64,000 nt of DNA from Bacteroidota bacterium (GTDB lineage: Bacteria; Bacteroidota; Bacteroidia; Bacteroidales; Porphyromonadaceae). The position numbers were made by a program, and so were the translations under genes. The stretch's first letter is position 1, and each line of letters starts with the position of its first letter. Positions 19,717-28,919 of this stretch are shown here, one piece after another. The stretch is from assembly GCA_023396255.1 (NCBI GenBank), contig JAEWWU010000015.1, positions 22,009-86,008 of the forward strand, given 5' to 3'. Below the pieces are notes generated by a model. The model was not told the DNA's origin. It saw only the letters and a program-made list of their open reading frames with translations, and searched no databases.

Positions 19717-19904
19717 TTTTTTAGTAATCAAACATATGATAAAAGGGGGCAAATTCTTAGAAATGCTCGAAAGATTTTTAATTGAAAGTTTTTCAAAAAG
19801 GATAGGTTAGGGTGTAATTTCCTTGGAAATACACTATCATAGCCGTACGACAACCTAATAGCTCTAACTTGAAGAGAGGGGCTGGGTTAGATTGAGGCGG
19901 ATTT

Positions 19905-20660
19905 TTACTTTAAATGCAGGTAAAAGGAGGAAGTAAGTTGTCTATAATCTTGTGTGTAGTTTCCTTTGCTGTCTCTTATACTCAAATATGATATTTCTTC
20001 TTTTTCTTGAGAAGCTGCTGCAAATTTCCATTCCGAGAGAATTAATTGTGGCTCTCGTTGCATAGAGGTTTGAATATAACAAAGGCGAGAAAGAGCAAAC
20101 AGGTTGCGACAACCTTGTAATCGGAGTTGTGATAACTGATTGCTTGGAGTGACTAAAGCCAAAGTTCCATTAGGAGACAAAAACGGAGAAATAAGAGAGA
20201 ACAAGTCAGCCCCTTGAAAAGAATTTTTTGAACAACGAGCTACATTCCTTGCCAAAGATTTGCACGCCATTCCTCCATCAAAATAGGGTGGATTTGAGAT
20301 GACTAAATCAACACAACAAACATCCGGAACACCTTGTGCTCCAGAAATGATTTGACAGATATTTTCTTCAAAAATGTGTATGCGCTGCGAGTAAGAGGAA
20401 TTACTCACATTATAACGAGCAACCTGTACAGCAGAACTCTCTATATCACTTCCCCGAACGACAGCTATTGGAAATCGTTGTGCCAGCATCAAACTAAGGA
20501 TGCCTGTTCCGCAACCAATGTCCCAAACGGAGCTGATGGATAGGGGAGAAACATCGCTCAAAGCCCAAGCACCCAACAAAACCGCATCGGTGGTTATACG
20601 CATACCACACTCCCCCTGCCAGATAGAAAATTGTTTGAAATGAAAACAATCTGAATCCAT
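19905..20660 (-). CDS. trmN6: tRNA1(Val) (adenine(37)-N6)-methyltransferase, TrmN6/YfiC family
   Basis: 251 residues, SAM-dependent methyltransferase. The family-typical N-terminus (FHFKQFSIWQGECGMRITTDAVLLGAW) is followed by SAM motif I WDIGCGTGILSLMLAQ near residue 46 and the N6-adenine catalytic motif NPPYFDGG near residue 125. It modifies A37 of tRNA(Val) in E. coli. It lies 22 bp after carB as the last gene of the pyrG-led unit. Family is clear; the tRNA target is inferred from homology. Confidence 0.88.
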   Translation of the reverse strand: MDSDCFHFKQFSIWQGECGMRITTDAVLLGAWALSDVSPLSISSVWDIGCGTGILSLMLAQRFPIAVVRGSDIESSAVQVARYNVSNSSYSQRIHIFEENICQIISGAQGVPDVCCVDLVISNPPYFDGGMACKSLARNVARCSKNSFQGADLFSLISPFLSPNGTLALVTPSNQLSQLRLQGCRNLFALSRLCYIQTSMQREPQLILSEWKFAAASQEKEEISYLSIRDSKGNYTQDYRQLTSSFYLHLK

Positions 20661-20682
20661 AATAGTAGGGGGAGTGTGTCAA

Positions 20683-23600
20683 TTATTTATATTCGCGCCA
20701 ACTTTTTATTTCAATATCGTCCAACGATAGTTTACAGAATGCATTGATAAAAGCAGAAGCTAAGCGAGCATTAGTTATGAGTGGGATATTGAGGTCGATT
20801 GCTGCCCTACGCAGCTTGTATCCGTTGGTTAATTCTCTTGCGGACAAGTTTTTATTGATGTTAATTACCAAATCAATTTCTTTGTCGTGGAGCATCTGCA
20901 AGGCCTGTGGTTGTTGCTCTTCACTGGGCCAAAAAACCAAGGTCGATTCTATACCATTTTCTTGTAAAAAACGGTGAGTGCCTTCTGTAGCAAACAACTT
21001 GTATCCATTTTGATACAAATTCTGAGAAGCTTCCAACAGATCCACTTTTTGTTTATATCCACCAGAGGAAATCAGAATATTTTTTCGGGGGATCTTATAT
21101 CCGACAGAAAGCATAGATTTGAGAATAGCTTCGTCTGTATCTGTTGCAATACACCCCACTTCTCCTGTAGAGGTCATATCTACACCAAGAACAGGGTCCG
21201 CCTTTTGCAGACGAGTAAAGGAGAATTGAGAAGCCTTAATTCCTACATAGTCAAGAGAAAATTCATTTTTGTTCGGTATTTCGTAAGGCAACCCCAGCAT
21301 TACTTTAGTAGCCAACTCAATAAAGTTGATTTTTAGCGTCTTGCTAACAAAGGGGAAACTTCTCGAAGCTCTCAGGTTACATTCAATAACCTTAATATCA
21401 TTTCCTTTGGCCAAGAATTGAATGTTAAATGGACCAGAAATATTCAAAGCTTCAGCAATACGACGCGAAATTCGCTTGATGCGACGTACAGTTTCTACGT
21501 AGAGCTTTTGGGCAGGAAATTGTATGGTAGCATCTCCGCTGTGCACCCCCGCAAATTCTATGTGTTCGCTGATGGCATAGGCTATAATTTCACCTTTGTC
21601 TGCTACGGCATCCATCTCTACCTCTTTACTATATTCAATGAATTGACTAACAACAACAGGATGCTCTTTGGACACATTTGCAGCCAACTCCAAAAAGCGA
21701 ACAAGTTCTTCGTGGTTTGAGCACACATTCATCGCAGCTCCGCTCAGAACATAGCTGGGGCGAACTAAAACAGGATAACCGACCTCGGCAACAAATTCTT
21801 CGACATCCTTTATTTCTGTGAGTTCTTTCCACAGAGGTTGATCAACTCCTAAGCGATCGAGCATTGCAGAGAATTTGTGCCTATCCTCAGCATTATCAAT
21901 GCTAGTTGCAGAAGTACCTAAAATGTGAACATTAGCCCTATCCAGTTTTATCGCCAAGTTATTGGGTATTTGTCCACCGGTGGAGACTATAACCCCATAA
22001 GGGACCTCCAAGTCCACAATGTCCATAACTCGTTCATAGGTCAGTTCATCAAAATAAAGGCGATTGCTCATATCATAATCCGTACTGACGGTTTCCGGGT
22101 TGTAGTTGATCATAATAGAGCGATAGCCTGCTTCACTAATGGTTGATAAGGCATTTACTCCACACCAATCAAATTCGACAGAACTTCCTATTCGATAGGC
22201 TCCAGACCCAAGAACTATAACAGATTTATCATCGTTTTCAAAATCAATGTCGTGTTCTGATGCATTGTAGGTAAGATATAAGTAATTGGTCTCTGCTGGA
22301 AATTCAGCTGCAAGGGTATCAATGCATTTTACATAGGGTAAAATGGACAACTGTTTTCGTAATTCTCTAACCTGTAAGGCCACTGCGTTGATGTCCGAGA
22401 CACTATTTTTCTTGATGGCACGTGCTATCTGGAAATCCGTAAAGCCTTGTTGTTTGGCTTGCAACAGCAATTCCGACGGAATTTGGGATAGTTGAGATAG
22501 CGATTCTAACTTTTGGGATGTGTCTAAGATGTCTCGTAGACGATACAAAAACCATCGGTCTATACGAGTTAGTTGGTGAATCTCTTCCACTCCATAACCT
22601 TGTCTAAAGGCTTTACTGATAACGAAGATACGCATATCGGTGGGCTCTTTGAGAGCTTTGTCTATATCTTCTATGACAAGCTCTTTGTTTTGGCAAAATC
22701 CGTGCATACCTTGACCAATCATTCGTAAGCCTTTTTGAATAGCCTCTTCAAATGTGCGTCCAATAGCCATAACCTCACCCACAGATTTCATACTGCTTCC
22801 TAATTGGTGCGAAACGCCATGAAATTTGCCCAAATCCCAACGAGGTATTTTACACACACAATAATCTAATGACGGTTCAAAGAAAGCCGGTGTTTGGCGT
22901 GTTACAGAGTTTTTGAGTTCGAATAGTCCATAACCTAAAGCCAATTTGGCGGCTACGTGAGCTAGGGGATAGCCGGTTGCCTTGGATGCTAAAGCTGAAG
23001 ATCTGGATAATCGGGCATTAACTTCAATGACACGATAATCTTCGCTATAAGGATCAAGCGCATATTGTACATTACATTCGCCGACAATTCCCAAGTGGCG
23101 AATGATTCGAATGGCCAATTCTCTGAGTTTGTGATACTCACTGTTGGACAAAGTTTGAGAAGGGGCTACAACAATACTTTCTCCTGTATGGATTCCCAAA
23201 GGGTCGAAGTTCTCCATGTTGCAAACTGTGATACAATTGTCATAGGCATCTCTAACGACTTCGTATTCTATCTCCTTCCAACCCTTGAGACTTTTTTCGA
23301 CCAATACTTGAGGAGAGAATGAAAAGGCTTTCTCACAAAGAGTCTTCAGTTCCTCTTCATTGTCACAAAAACCACTACCAAGCCCGCCGAGGGCATAAGC
23401 TGCTCGAACAATGATTGGATACCCAAGTTCCGCTGCAGCTTCACGAGCCTCTGCAAAAGTTTCCACGGCTTTACTCCTGATCGTTTTTACGCTTATTTCG
23501 TTCAGCTTTTCAACAAAAAGCTCTCGATCCTCAGTTGCCATTATGGTGCTCACTTGAGTGCCCAAAACATCCACTCCATATTTCTCTAAAACCCCCGAAC

Positions 23601-23910
23601 GAAATAATTCGACACCGCAGTTGAGGGCTGTTTGCCCTCCAAAAGCCAGCAAAATACCTTGAGGACGCTCTTTGGCGATGACTCTTTCTACGAAATAAGG
23701 AGTAACTGGAAGAAAATAAACTTCATCAGCTACTCCGGAAGAGGTTTGTACTGTTGCAATATTGGGATTGACCAATATAGTTTTTATCCCTTCTTCTCGA
23801 ATAGCTTTAAGTGCTTGTGAACCGGAATAGTCAAACTCCCCGGCTTCACCTATCTTGAGAGCTCCGGATCCTAACAACAGAACTTTTTTGTATTTGGACT
23901 TATCAATCAT
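20683..23910 (-). CDS. carB: Carbamoyl-phosphate synthase large subunit
   Basis: Makes carbamoyl phosphate from bicarbonate, ATP and CarA-derived ammonia for pyrimidine and arginine synthesis. 1075 residues from the ATG at 23910 (MIDKSKYKKVLLLGSGALKI); the frame stays open upstream to 24138 but the extra 76 residues overlap carA and are not conserved-looking. Two duplicated ATP-grasp halves are evident: VLLLGSGALKIGEAGEFDYS at the start and VIVLGSGAYRIGSSVEFDWC in the middle. A C-terminal MGS-like allosteric domain follows. It is 34 bp after carA. Confidence 0.98.
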   Translation of the reverse strand: MIDKSKYKKVLLLGSGALKIGEAGEFDYSGSQALKAIREEGIKTILVNPNIATVQTSSGVADEVYFLPVTPYFVERVIAKERPQGILLAFGGQTALNCGVELFRSGVLEKYGVDVLGTQVSTIMATEDRELFVEKLNEISVKTIRSKAVETFAEAREAAAELGYPIIVRAAYALGGLGSGFCDNEEELKTLCEKAFSFSPQVLVEKSLKGWKEIEYEVVRDAYDNCITVCNMENFDPLGIHTGESIVVAPSQTLSNSEYHKLRELAIRIIRHLGIVGECNVQYALDPYSEDYRVIEVNARLSRSSALASKATGYPLAHVAAKLALGYGLFELKNSVTRQTPAFFEPSLDYCVCKIPRWDLGKFHGVSHQLGSSMKSVGEVMAIGRTFEEAIQKGLRMIGQGMHGFCQNKELVIEDIDKALKEPTDMRIFVISKAFRQGYGVEEIHQLTRIDRWFLYRLRDILDTSQKLESLSQLSQIPSELLLQAKQQGFTDFQIARAIKKNSVSDINAVALQVRELRKQLSILPYVKCIDTLAAEFPAETNYLYLTYNASEHDIDFENDDKSVIVLGSGAYRIGSSVEFDWCGVNALSTISEAGYRSIMINYNPETVSTDYDMSNRLYFDELTYERVMDIVDLEVPYGVIVSTGGQIPNNLAIKLDRANVHILGTSATSIDNAEDRHKFSAMLDRLGVDQPLWKELTEIKDVEEFVAEVGYPVLVRPSYVLSGAAMNVCSNHEELVRFLELAANVSKEHPVVVSQFIEYSKEVEMDAVADKGEIIAYAISEHIEFAGVHSGDATIQFPAQKLYVETVRRIKRISRRIAEALNISGPFNIQFLAKGNDIKVIECNLRASRSFPFVSKTLKINFIELATKVMLGLPYEIPNKNEFSLDYVGIKASQFSFTRLQKADPVLGVDMTSTGEVGCIATDTDEAILKSMLSVGYKIPRKNILISSGGYKQKVDLLEASQNLYQNGYKLFATEGTHRFLQENGIESTLVFWPSEEQQPQALQMLHDKEIDLVININKNLSARELTNGYKLRRAAIDLNIPLITNARLASAFINAFCKLSLDDIEIKSWREYK

Positions 23911-23944
23911 TGTTTTTAAGGCTTGAGAGTTATTGGATTGGGAA

Positions 23945-25036
23945 TCAGCGAGACTTAATAAGTTGCTTGAATTGATCAAATAAAAATAGGGTATCCAAGG
24001 GGCCACCACAGGCCTCTGGATGAAACTGAACAGAAAGGAAAGGGAGAGTCTTGTGTCTAATACCTTCATTGGTCCCATCGTTGAGATTGATGAAGGATGG
24101 TTCCCAGTCTTTTGGCAATGTGGTTTGGTCCACGGCAAAACTATGATTCTGACTTGTTATGAAACAGCGTTGCTTTTGAAACATCCGTACAGGTTGATTG
24201 TGTCCTCTATGCCCATACTTGAGTTTATAAATTTTAGCACCTGCCGCCAAAGCTAAAAGTTGGTTTCCCATGCATATACCGAAAATGGGAATCTCTGCTT
24301 TTATGGCTTTTTTGATATTTACGACAGCCTCGCCACACATCTCCGGATTCCCTGGACCATTACTGATGAGCACACCATCAATAGAGCCTAATTGGGTAAA
24401 ATCGTAGTTCCAAGGTACTCGTATAACCGTGAAGTCAGGATCAATAATCTGTCTTATTATATTGTTTTTTACTCCACAATCCAGTAGAACTACTTTTCTG
24501 GGACCATTACCATAAGTTAATACTTCTTTGCAAGAAGCAAGAGCTACAAGATTTTTCTCATCCAATGAACTGTGGGTAGGTAGCGTGTCATCTCCAATAG
24601 AGATCACCCCTGTCATAGATCCATATTCACGAATGTGTTTAGTTAGAGCTCTGGTGTCAATTCCCGCGATTCCAGCAACGCCTTCATCCTTGAGCCAATC
24701 GCCAAGACTTCGCTCCGAATTCCAGTGAGAATGCTTTTGTGAGTAGTTACTCACAATAATTCCGCTCATATGTATTTTAGGGCTTTCCCAGAATTTTTCA
24801 ATGCCCCATTTGTCCTTTTCTTTTCCGGGAATTCCATAATTGCCAATCATAGGATAGGTCATAACGCCAATTTGTCCCATATAGCTGGGGTCGGTTAGGC
24901 TTTCGGGATAACCGCTCATCGCTGTATTAAAAACGACTTCTCCTACCGTAGATTTTTCTGCTCCAAACGAAATACCTCGGAACACGGTTCCATCTTGTAG
25001 TGTTAGGTTTGCCGAGATGATGTTTTTATTAGTCAT
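23945..25036 (-). CDS. carA: Carbamoyl-phosphate synthase small (glutaminase) subunit
   Basis: 363 residues. N-terminal CPSase small-chain domain (GTVFRGISFGAEKSTVGEVVFNT region) and a class I glutamine amidotransferase domain with the nucleophile Cys255 in FGICMGNQL and the His-Glu pair in QFHPEACGG. It hydrolyses glutamine and channels ammonia to CarB, encoded next. It sits 23 bp after the amidophosphoribosyltransferase gene. Confidence 0.97.
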   Translation of the reverse strand: MTNKNIISANLTLQDGTVFRGISFGAEKSTVGEVVFNTAMSGYPESLTDPSYMGQIGVMTYPMIGNYGIPGKEKDKWGIEKFWESPKIHMSGIIVSNYSQKHSHWNSERSLGDWLKDEGVAGIAGIDTRALTKHIREYGSMTGVISIGDDTLPTHSSLDEKNLVALASCKEVLTYGNGPRKVVLLDCGVKNNIIRQIIDPDFTVIRVPWNYDFTQLGSIDGVLISNGPGNPEMCGEAVVNIKKAIKAEIPIFGICMGNQLLALAAGAKIYKLKYGHRGHNQPVRMFQKQRCFITSQNHSFAVDQTTLPKDWEPSFINLNDGTNEGIRHKTLPFLSVQFHPEACGGPLDTLFLFDQFKQLIKSR

Positions 25037-25059
25037 TTTTGTACATTCTTCTTTTGAGT

Positions 25060-26952
25060 TTAGACAGCTCCGTTGTATTCTTTTTCCACAAAATTGATAA
25101 AGGCTTCATTCACGATGTGAGAACCTCCGGGAGTTGGGTAGTCTCCTGTAAAATACCAGTCTCCGGGGTGATTGGGTATTGCTTTGTGCAATCCTTCAAT
25201 GGATTGGAAAACAATACTCACATCAGCATTCACCTCCTTGGACTTTAGCAAGCGTACCATTGTAGACGATATCTCTTCTGTCGAAAAAGGGGCATATATC
25301 ATTTTTACCACATTAGGTATGAATTGAGTCTTGTCTATTTTGCGCAGCTCCAAAGCTTCTTTGTAAGCTTCAAAAATAACAGACTGCATACCCCTTTCTT
25401 CCAAAAGAGCTACTGCAGCTCTAAAAGCAATAAATTCTTTCATCTCACTCATATTTATCCCATAACAATCCGGATAACGTATCTGAGGAGAACTAGAAAC
25501 AACCACGATTTTTCGAGGGCCAAGTCTATCTAAAATCTTTAGGATACTTTGTTGTAGTGTGGTTCCTCTTACGATACTATCATCTATGACTACAAGATTA
25601 TCCACACCTCTTTGAATAGTACCGTAAGTAATGTCATAGACGTGGGCCGCTAAGTCATTTCTACTATTTCCTTCTGCGATAAAAGTCCGTAATTTGATAT
25701 CCTTTATCGCAACTTTTTCACTTCGTACCGAACGATTGAGTATTTGGGCAACTTTGTTTTGATCTAAGGGAGACGGGAGAGATAATATTTCTTGTTCTTT
25801 TACTTGATTTAAGTGCTCATTGGCCCCCTCTAGCATTCCATAATACGCGACCTCTGCAGTATTGGGAATGTAAGAAAATACAGTATGGTCTAAATCGTAA
25901 TCAACTTCTTTGAGAATTTGTGGGAGTAAACTGCGACCTAACTCCTTCCTTTCATTATAGATGTCTTTGTCACTACCACGGGAAAAATAAATTCTTTCAA
26001 ATGAACAAGACTTTAGGCAACCTGGCTCCAATATTTGTTGTAGAGAGTACTCTGCCCGTTGGTTGATTAGTAGAGCCTCTCCCGGTTTTAGTTCCGTAAT
26101 TTGTTCAGAGCGAACGTCCATTACTGTTTGGATTACAGGTCTTTCAGAGGCCACAACAATAATTTCGTCGTCTATATAGTAAAAGGCTGGTCGTATTCCA
26201 TTTCTGTCTCTAAGGACATAACTATCTCCAGAGCCTGTTACACCACACATCACGAACCCCCCATCCCAAAGGGGAGCCGAGCTTTTGAGAACATTAGCCA
26301 AATCCACGCGAGCTTCAATGAAGTGAGTTATGTCCATTCCCTCCAAGCCAGATTTCTTCGCTATTTGATATAGCCGTTCTATTTCTCTATCCAATCTGTG
26401 CCCTGTTTGTTCCAACAATACGTGGGTATCAGAGGTTAGCCGAGGATGCTGACCAACAGAAGTGATTTCTCGAAATATTCCATCCACATTCGTCAAGTTG
26501 AAATTACCACAAGCCGCCAAACTTTTAGCACGCCAATTACTGCGACGCATCATAGGATGGATAAAATTAATCCCACTACGTCCGGTTGTACTATATCGCA
26601 GATGTCCCATATAACACTCTCCTATGAATGGAACATTTTCTTCCAATATTTTGGTTTTTTGTAGTTCCTCAGATGAGAATTTGGCAATCTCCTTGTGAAC
26701 TCGGGCAAATATGGTTGTTATGGCATTAGAGCCTTCTGCTCTTTCCCTAAAGAGATATTCCTCTCCTACGGGAGCAGCCTGTTTTATTACAGCCAACCCG
26801 GCTCCATCTTGTCCGCGATTATGCTGTTTTTCCATAAGTAGGTAGAGCTTATTTAGTCCATAAAGGAAAGTCCCATACCGATCAATATAATGTTGTAGTG
26901 GTTTGCGTAGCCTCACATAGGCTATACCACATTCGTGTTTAAGAGGTTCCAT
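25060..26952 (-). CDS. Amidophosphoribosyltransferase (glutamine PRPP amidotransferase), long form
   Basis: 630 residues, longer than typical PurF (about 470-505). The N-terminal Ntn glutaminase domain begins MEPLKHECGIA, so Cys8 would become the nucleophile after removal of a 7-residue propeptide, as in the Bacillus-type enzyme. The PRPP-binding loop VVIDDSIVRGTT is in the second domain. Insertions within the Ntn domain and an extra C-terminal tail account for the length. It is encoded between yidC and carA. It resembles the PurF paralog that many Bacteroidota carry beside carAB. Whether it is the purine-pathway enzyme or a specialised paralog cannot be told here. Confidence 0.9.
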   Translation of the reverse strand: MEPLKHECGIAYVRLRKPLQHYIDRYGTFLYGLNKLYLLMEKQHNRGQDGAGLAVIKQAAPVGEEYLFRERAEGSNAITTIFARVHKEIAKFSSEELQKTKILEENVPFIGECYMGHLRYSTTGRSGINFIHPMMRRSNWRAKSLAACGNFNLTNVDGIFREITSVGQHPRLTSDTHVLLEQTGHRLDREIERLYQIAKKSGLEGMDITHFIEARVDLANVLKSSAPLWDGGFVMCGVTGSGDSYVLRDRNGIRPAFYYIDDEIIVVASERPVIQTVMDVRSEQITELKPGEALLINQRAEYSLQQILEPGCLKSCSFERIYFSRGSDKDIYNERKELGRSLLPQILKEVDYDLDHTVFSYIPNTAEVAYYGMLEGANEHLNQVKEQEILSLPSPLDQNKVAQILNRSVRSEKVAIKDIKLRTFIAEGNSRNDLAAHVYDITYGTIQRGVDNLVVIDDSIVRGTTLQQSILKILDRLGPRKIVVVSSSPQIRYPDCYGINMSEMKEFIAFRAAVALLEERGMQSVIFEAYKEALELRKIDKTQFIPNVVKMIYAPFSTEEISSTMVRLLKSKEVNADVSIVFQSIEGLHKAIPNHPGDWYFTGDYPTPGGSHIVNEAFINFVEKEYNGAV

Positions 26953-26990
26953 TGTGTGTTTCTATGTGTAGAATAGCGGGGTGGCGATTG

Positions 26991-28853
26991 TCATCTGCGC
27001 TGATTCCTTTGTTCTCTAAGTTGACGCTCTCTTTCTTTTTGCATTTCTTCCAAGCGAGCCATAAATCCAGATTTCTTATGGGGCTTTTTCTTGTTCTCTT
27101 CGAGTCTCTTCAAGACTTTTTCTTCATTGATCAACACTCTGGATAAGAAGAACTGCAGCATTGTAATGAGGGTTGAAATGAGATAGTAATAGGTCAATCC
27201 GGCAGCTTGACTATTGAAGAAGAAAAAGAACATAATAGTCATAATGTAGGGCATCATCCTCATAGGTTTCATTTGTGGATTATCCATACCACCACCACTC
27301 ATATTCATTGTATACCTTGTATAGAAGACATTAGTTATACACCACAACAAGCAAAAAAGGCTGATATGATTACCTATAAGACCAGAAATAATGGGGATAT
27401 TTACACTCCAATGAATAATTCCATCATATGTAGACAAGTCTTTAGCCCATAAGAAGCCCTCTCCTCTAAGGTCTATGGCTGTAGGGAAATACATATATAG
27501 GGCAATTAGGAAAGGCATCTGTAGTAGCATAGGAAGGCAACCACTCATTGGGCTTACCCCCGCACTTTTGTACAAAGACATTGTCTCTTGACTTCTTTTC
27601 ATCATCATTTTCTGATCTGTTCCCGGGTAGCGTGCATTGATAGCATCTATCTGAGGTTTAAGTACTCGCATTTTGGCTTGAGACATATAACTTTTGAAAG
27701 TCAGAGGCCAAAGCAATGTTTTTATGACCAGAGTAAGGAGTAGGATTATGAGTCCCCAATTGCTTACAAAACCCTTCAGAAAATCAACGATGGGCATAAT
27801 CAACCCTACGTTGATCCAACGGAAAACGGAAGCACCCAAATATACCATTTGTTTGAGATCCAATTTTTCGTTGTCTGTAAAAGGCTTATCTAAGTCTTTG
27901 AGCATCTTGTATTGTAAGGGACCCATAAAGAACTGAAGATCTACTTTTTCTTTGTTTTGTAGATCAACGGAGAAACTTCCGGAGTGTACAAATTCTTTGA
28001 GATAATCGGAGTTTTCAGTCGCTGTTGTGAAGGCGAATTTATTGTTTTCTAATCTGTTGTTCTTTCCAGAAATAAGCACTGTGGAAAAATACTTATCGGA
28101 AAAACCAACCCATTTCAGAGCCTCTCGAATATTTTTGTCCTGTTCTTTTTTAGTGGCAGAGAGTTTTTCAACATCGCTTCCAGGGTACTTGTAATAGATG
28201 TTGGCATACTGGTTTTCAAATTTCCAAGATTGCTCTTGTTTTGGCATATGCAAACTCCATTCAAAGTCTTGTTCTCTGATGTTACTTGCCAAAACAGAAG
28301 ATAGGTGAGACCAATCGATATCAAGACTGATCATATACCCCCCCTGAGGCAAAGAGTAAGTTAAATCCAAAAATTCTTGGTCTGAAAAAGGGAGTCTAAA
28401 AATAATCTGTTCCGGGGATGTTGAGATTACCCGAAAAGTTAGCTCTTGAGTGTTGAGTATGCGCTGTTGGTTGGTTCGCAATGGGAGGTTTAGAAAGAAA
28501 TCTCCCTTTTGGAATAAAGTAAGAGGAGCACCTGTATAAGACTTGTGTTTTTTCAGAATAGAAGAAACTGGCATTGCCCCGAGATCAGAAAAAGAGACTG
28601 ATAGGTTCTCATTTTCCAATATGTAGAGTTTGTTGGTTGGCTTTATTAGAGAAAACAGATATGTGGAGTCTACTGTTTCGGTTAGTTTTACGGGGTCAGA
28701 AGTACTAGCAAAATCTGTTGGTCCTTCTTGTTTTGTTTCCGTTGTTGCTGCGTTTTGAGAGACCTCTTGTTTTGATGGTTTATTGAAGAAAAATGAATAG
28801 GCAAATAACAAGATGCCAATCAAAGCAATCCCTATTAGATTTTGTTTACTCAT
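26991..28853 (-). CDS. yidC: Membrane protein insertase YidC
   Basis: 620 residues. An N-terminal membrane anchor (LIGIALIGILLFAYSFFF), a large periplasmic beta-sandwich domain of about 320 residues, and the conserved five-helix insertase core from about residue 350 (WGLIILLLTLVIKTLLWPLTFKSYMSQAKM; MKRSQETMSLYKSAGVSPMSGCLPMLLQMP). The C-terminal tail is strongly basic, suited to binding ribosomes. It is 66 bp after pyrG, a coupling common in Bacteroidota. Confidence 0.97.
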   Translation of the reverse strand: MSKQNLIGIALIGILLFAYSFFFNKPSKQEVSQNAATTETKQEGPTDFASTSDPVKLTETVDSTYLFSLIKPTNKLYILENENLSVSFSDLGAMPVSSILKKHKSYTGAPLTLFQKGDFFLNLPLRTNQQRILNTQELTFRVISTSPEQIIFRLPFSDQEFLDLTYSLPQGGYMISLDIDWSHLSSVLASNIREQDFEWSLHMPKQEQSWKFENQYANIYYKYPGSDVEKLSATKKEQDKNIREALKWVGFSDKYFSTVLISGKNNRLENNKFAFTTATENSDYLKEFVHSGSFSVDLQNKEKVDLQFFMGPLQYKMLKDLDKPFTDNEKLDLKQMVYLGASVFRWINVGLIMPIVDFLKGFVSNWGLIILLLTLVIKTLLWPLTFKSYMSQAKMRVLKPQIDAINARYPGTDQKMMMKRSQETMSLYKSAGVSPMSGCLPMLLQMPFLIALYMYFPTAIDLRGEGFLWAKDLSTYDGIIHWSVNIPIISGLIGNHISLFCLLWCITNVFYTRYTMNMSGGGMDNPQMKPMRMMPYIMTIMFFFFFNSQAAGLTYYYLISTLITMLQFFLSRVLINEEKVLKRLEENKKKPHKKSGFMARLEEMQKERERQLREQRNQRR

Positions 28854-28919
28854 TGAAAGTTATGCTACGATTTAAGTGTATGATGTTTCTGTCACTATAA
28901 TAGTGTCTGTTGGAGTTAT

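Noticed and set aside
19809..19836. Hairpin GTGTAATTTCC/GGAAATACAC between the convergent DUF5686 and trmN6 genes
   Set aside because: Good stem but no T-run on either strand; not enough to call a terminator.
20683..24138. Long carB frame opening at 24138
   Set aside because: The first 76 residues overlap carA and do not resemble CarB; the ATG at 23910 gives the standard N-terminus.
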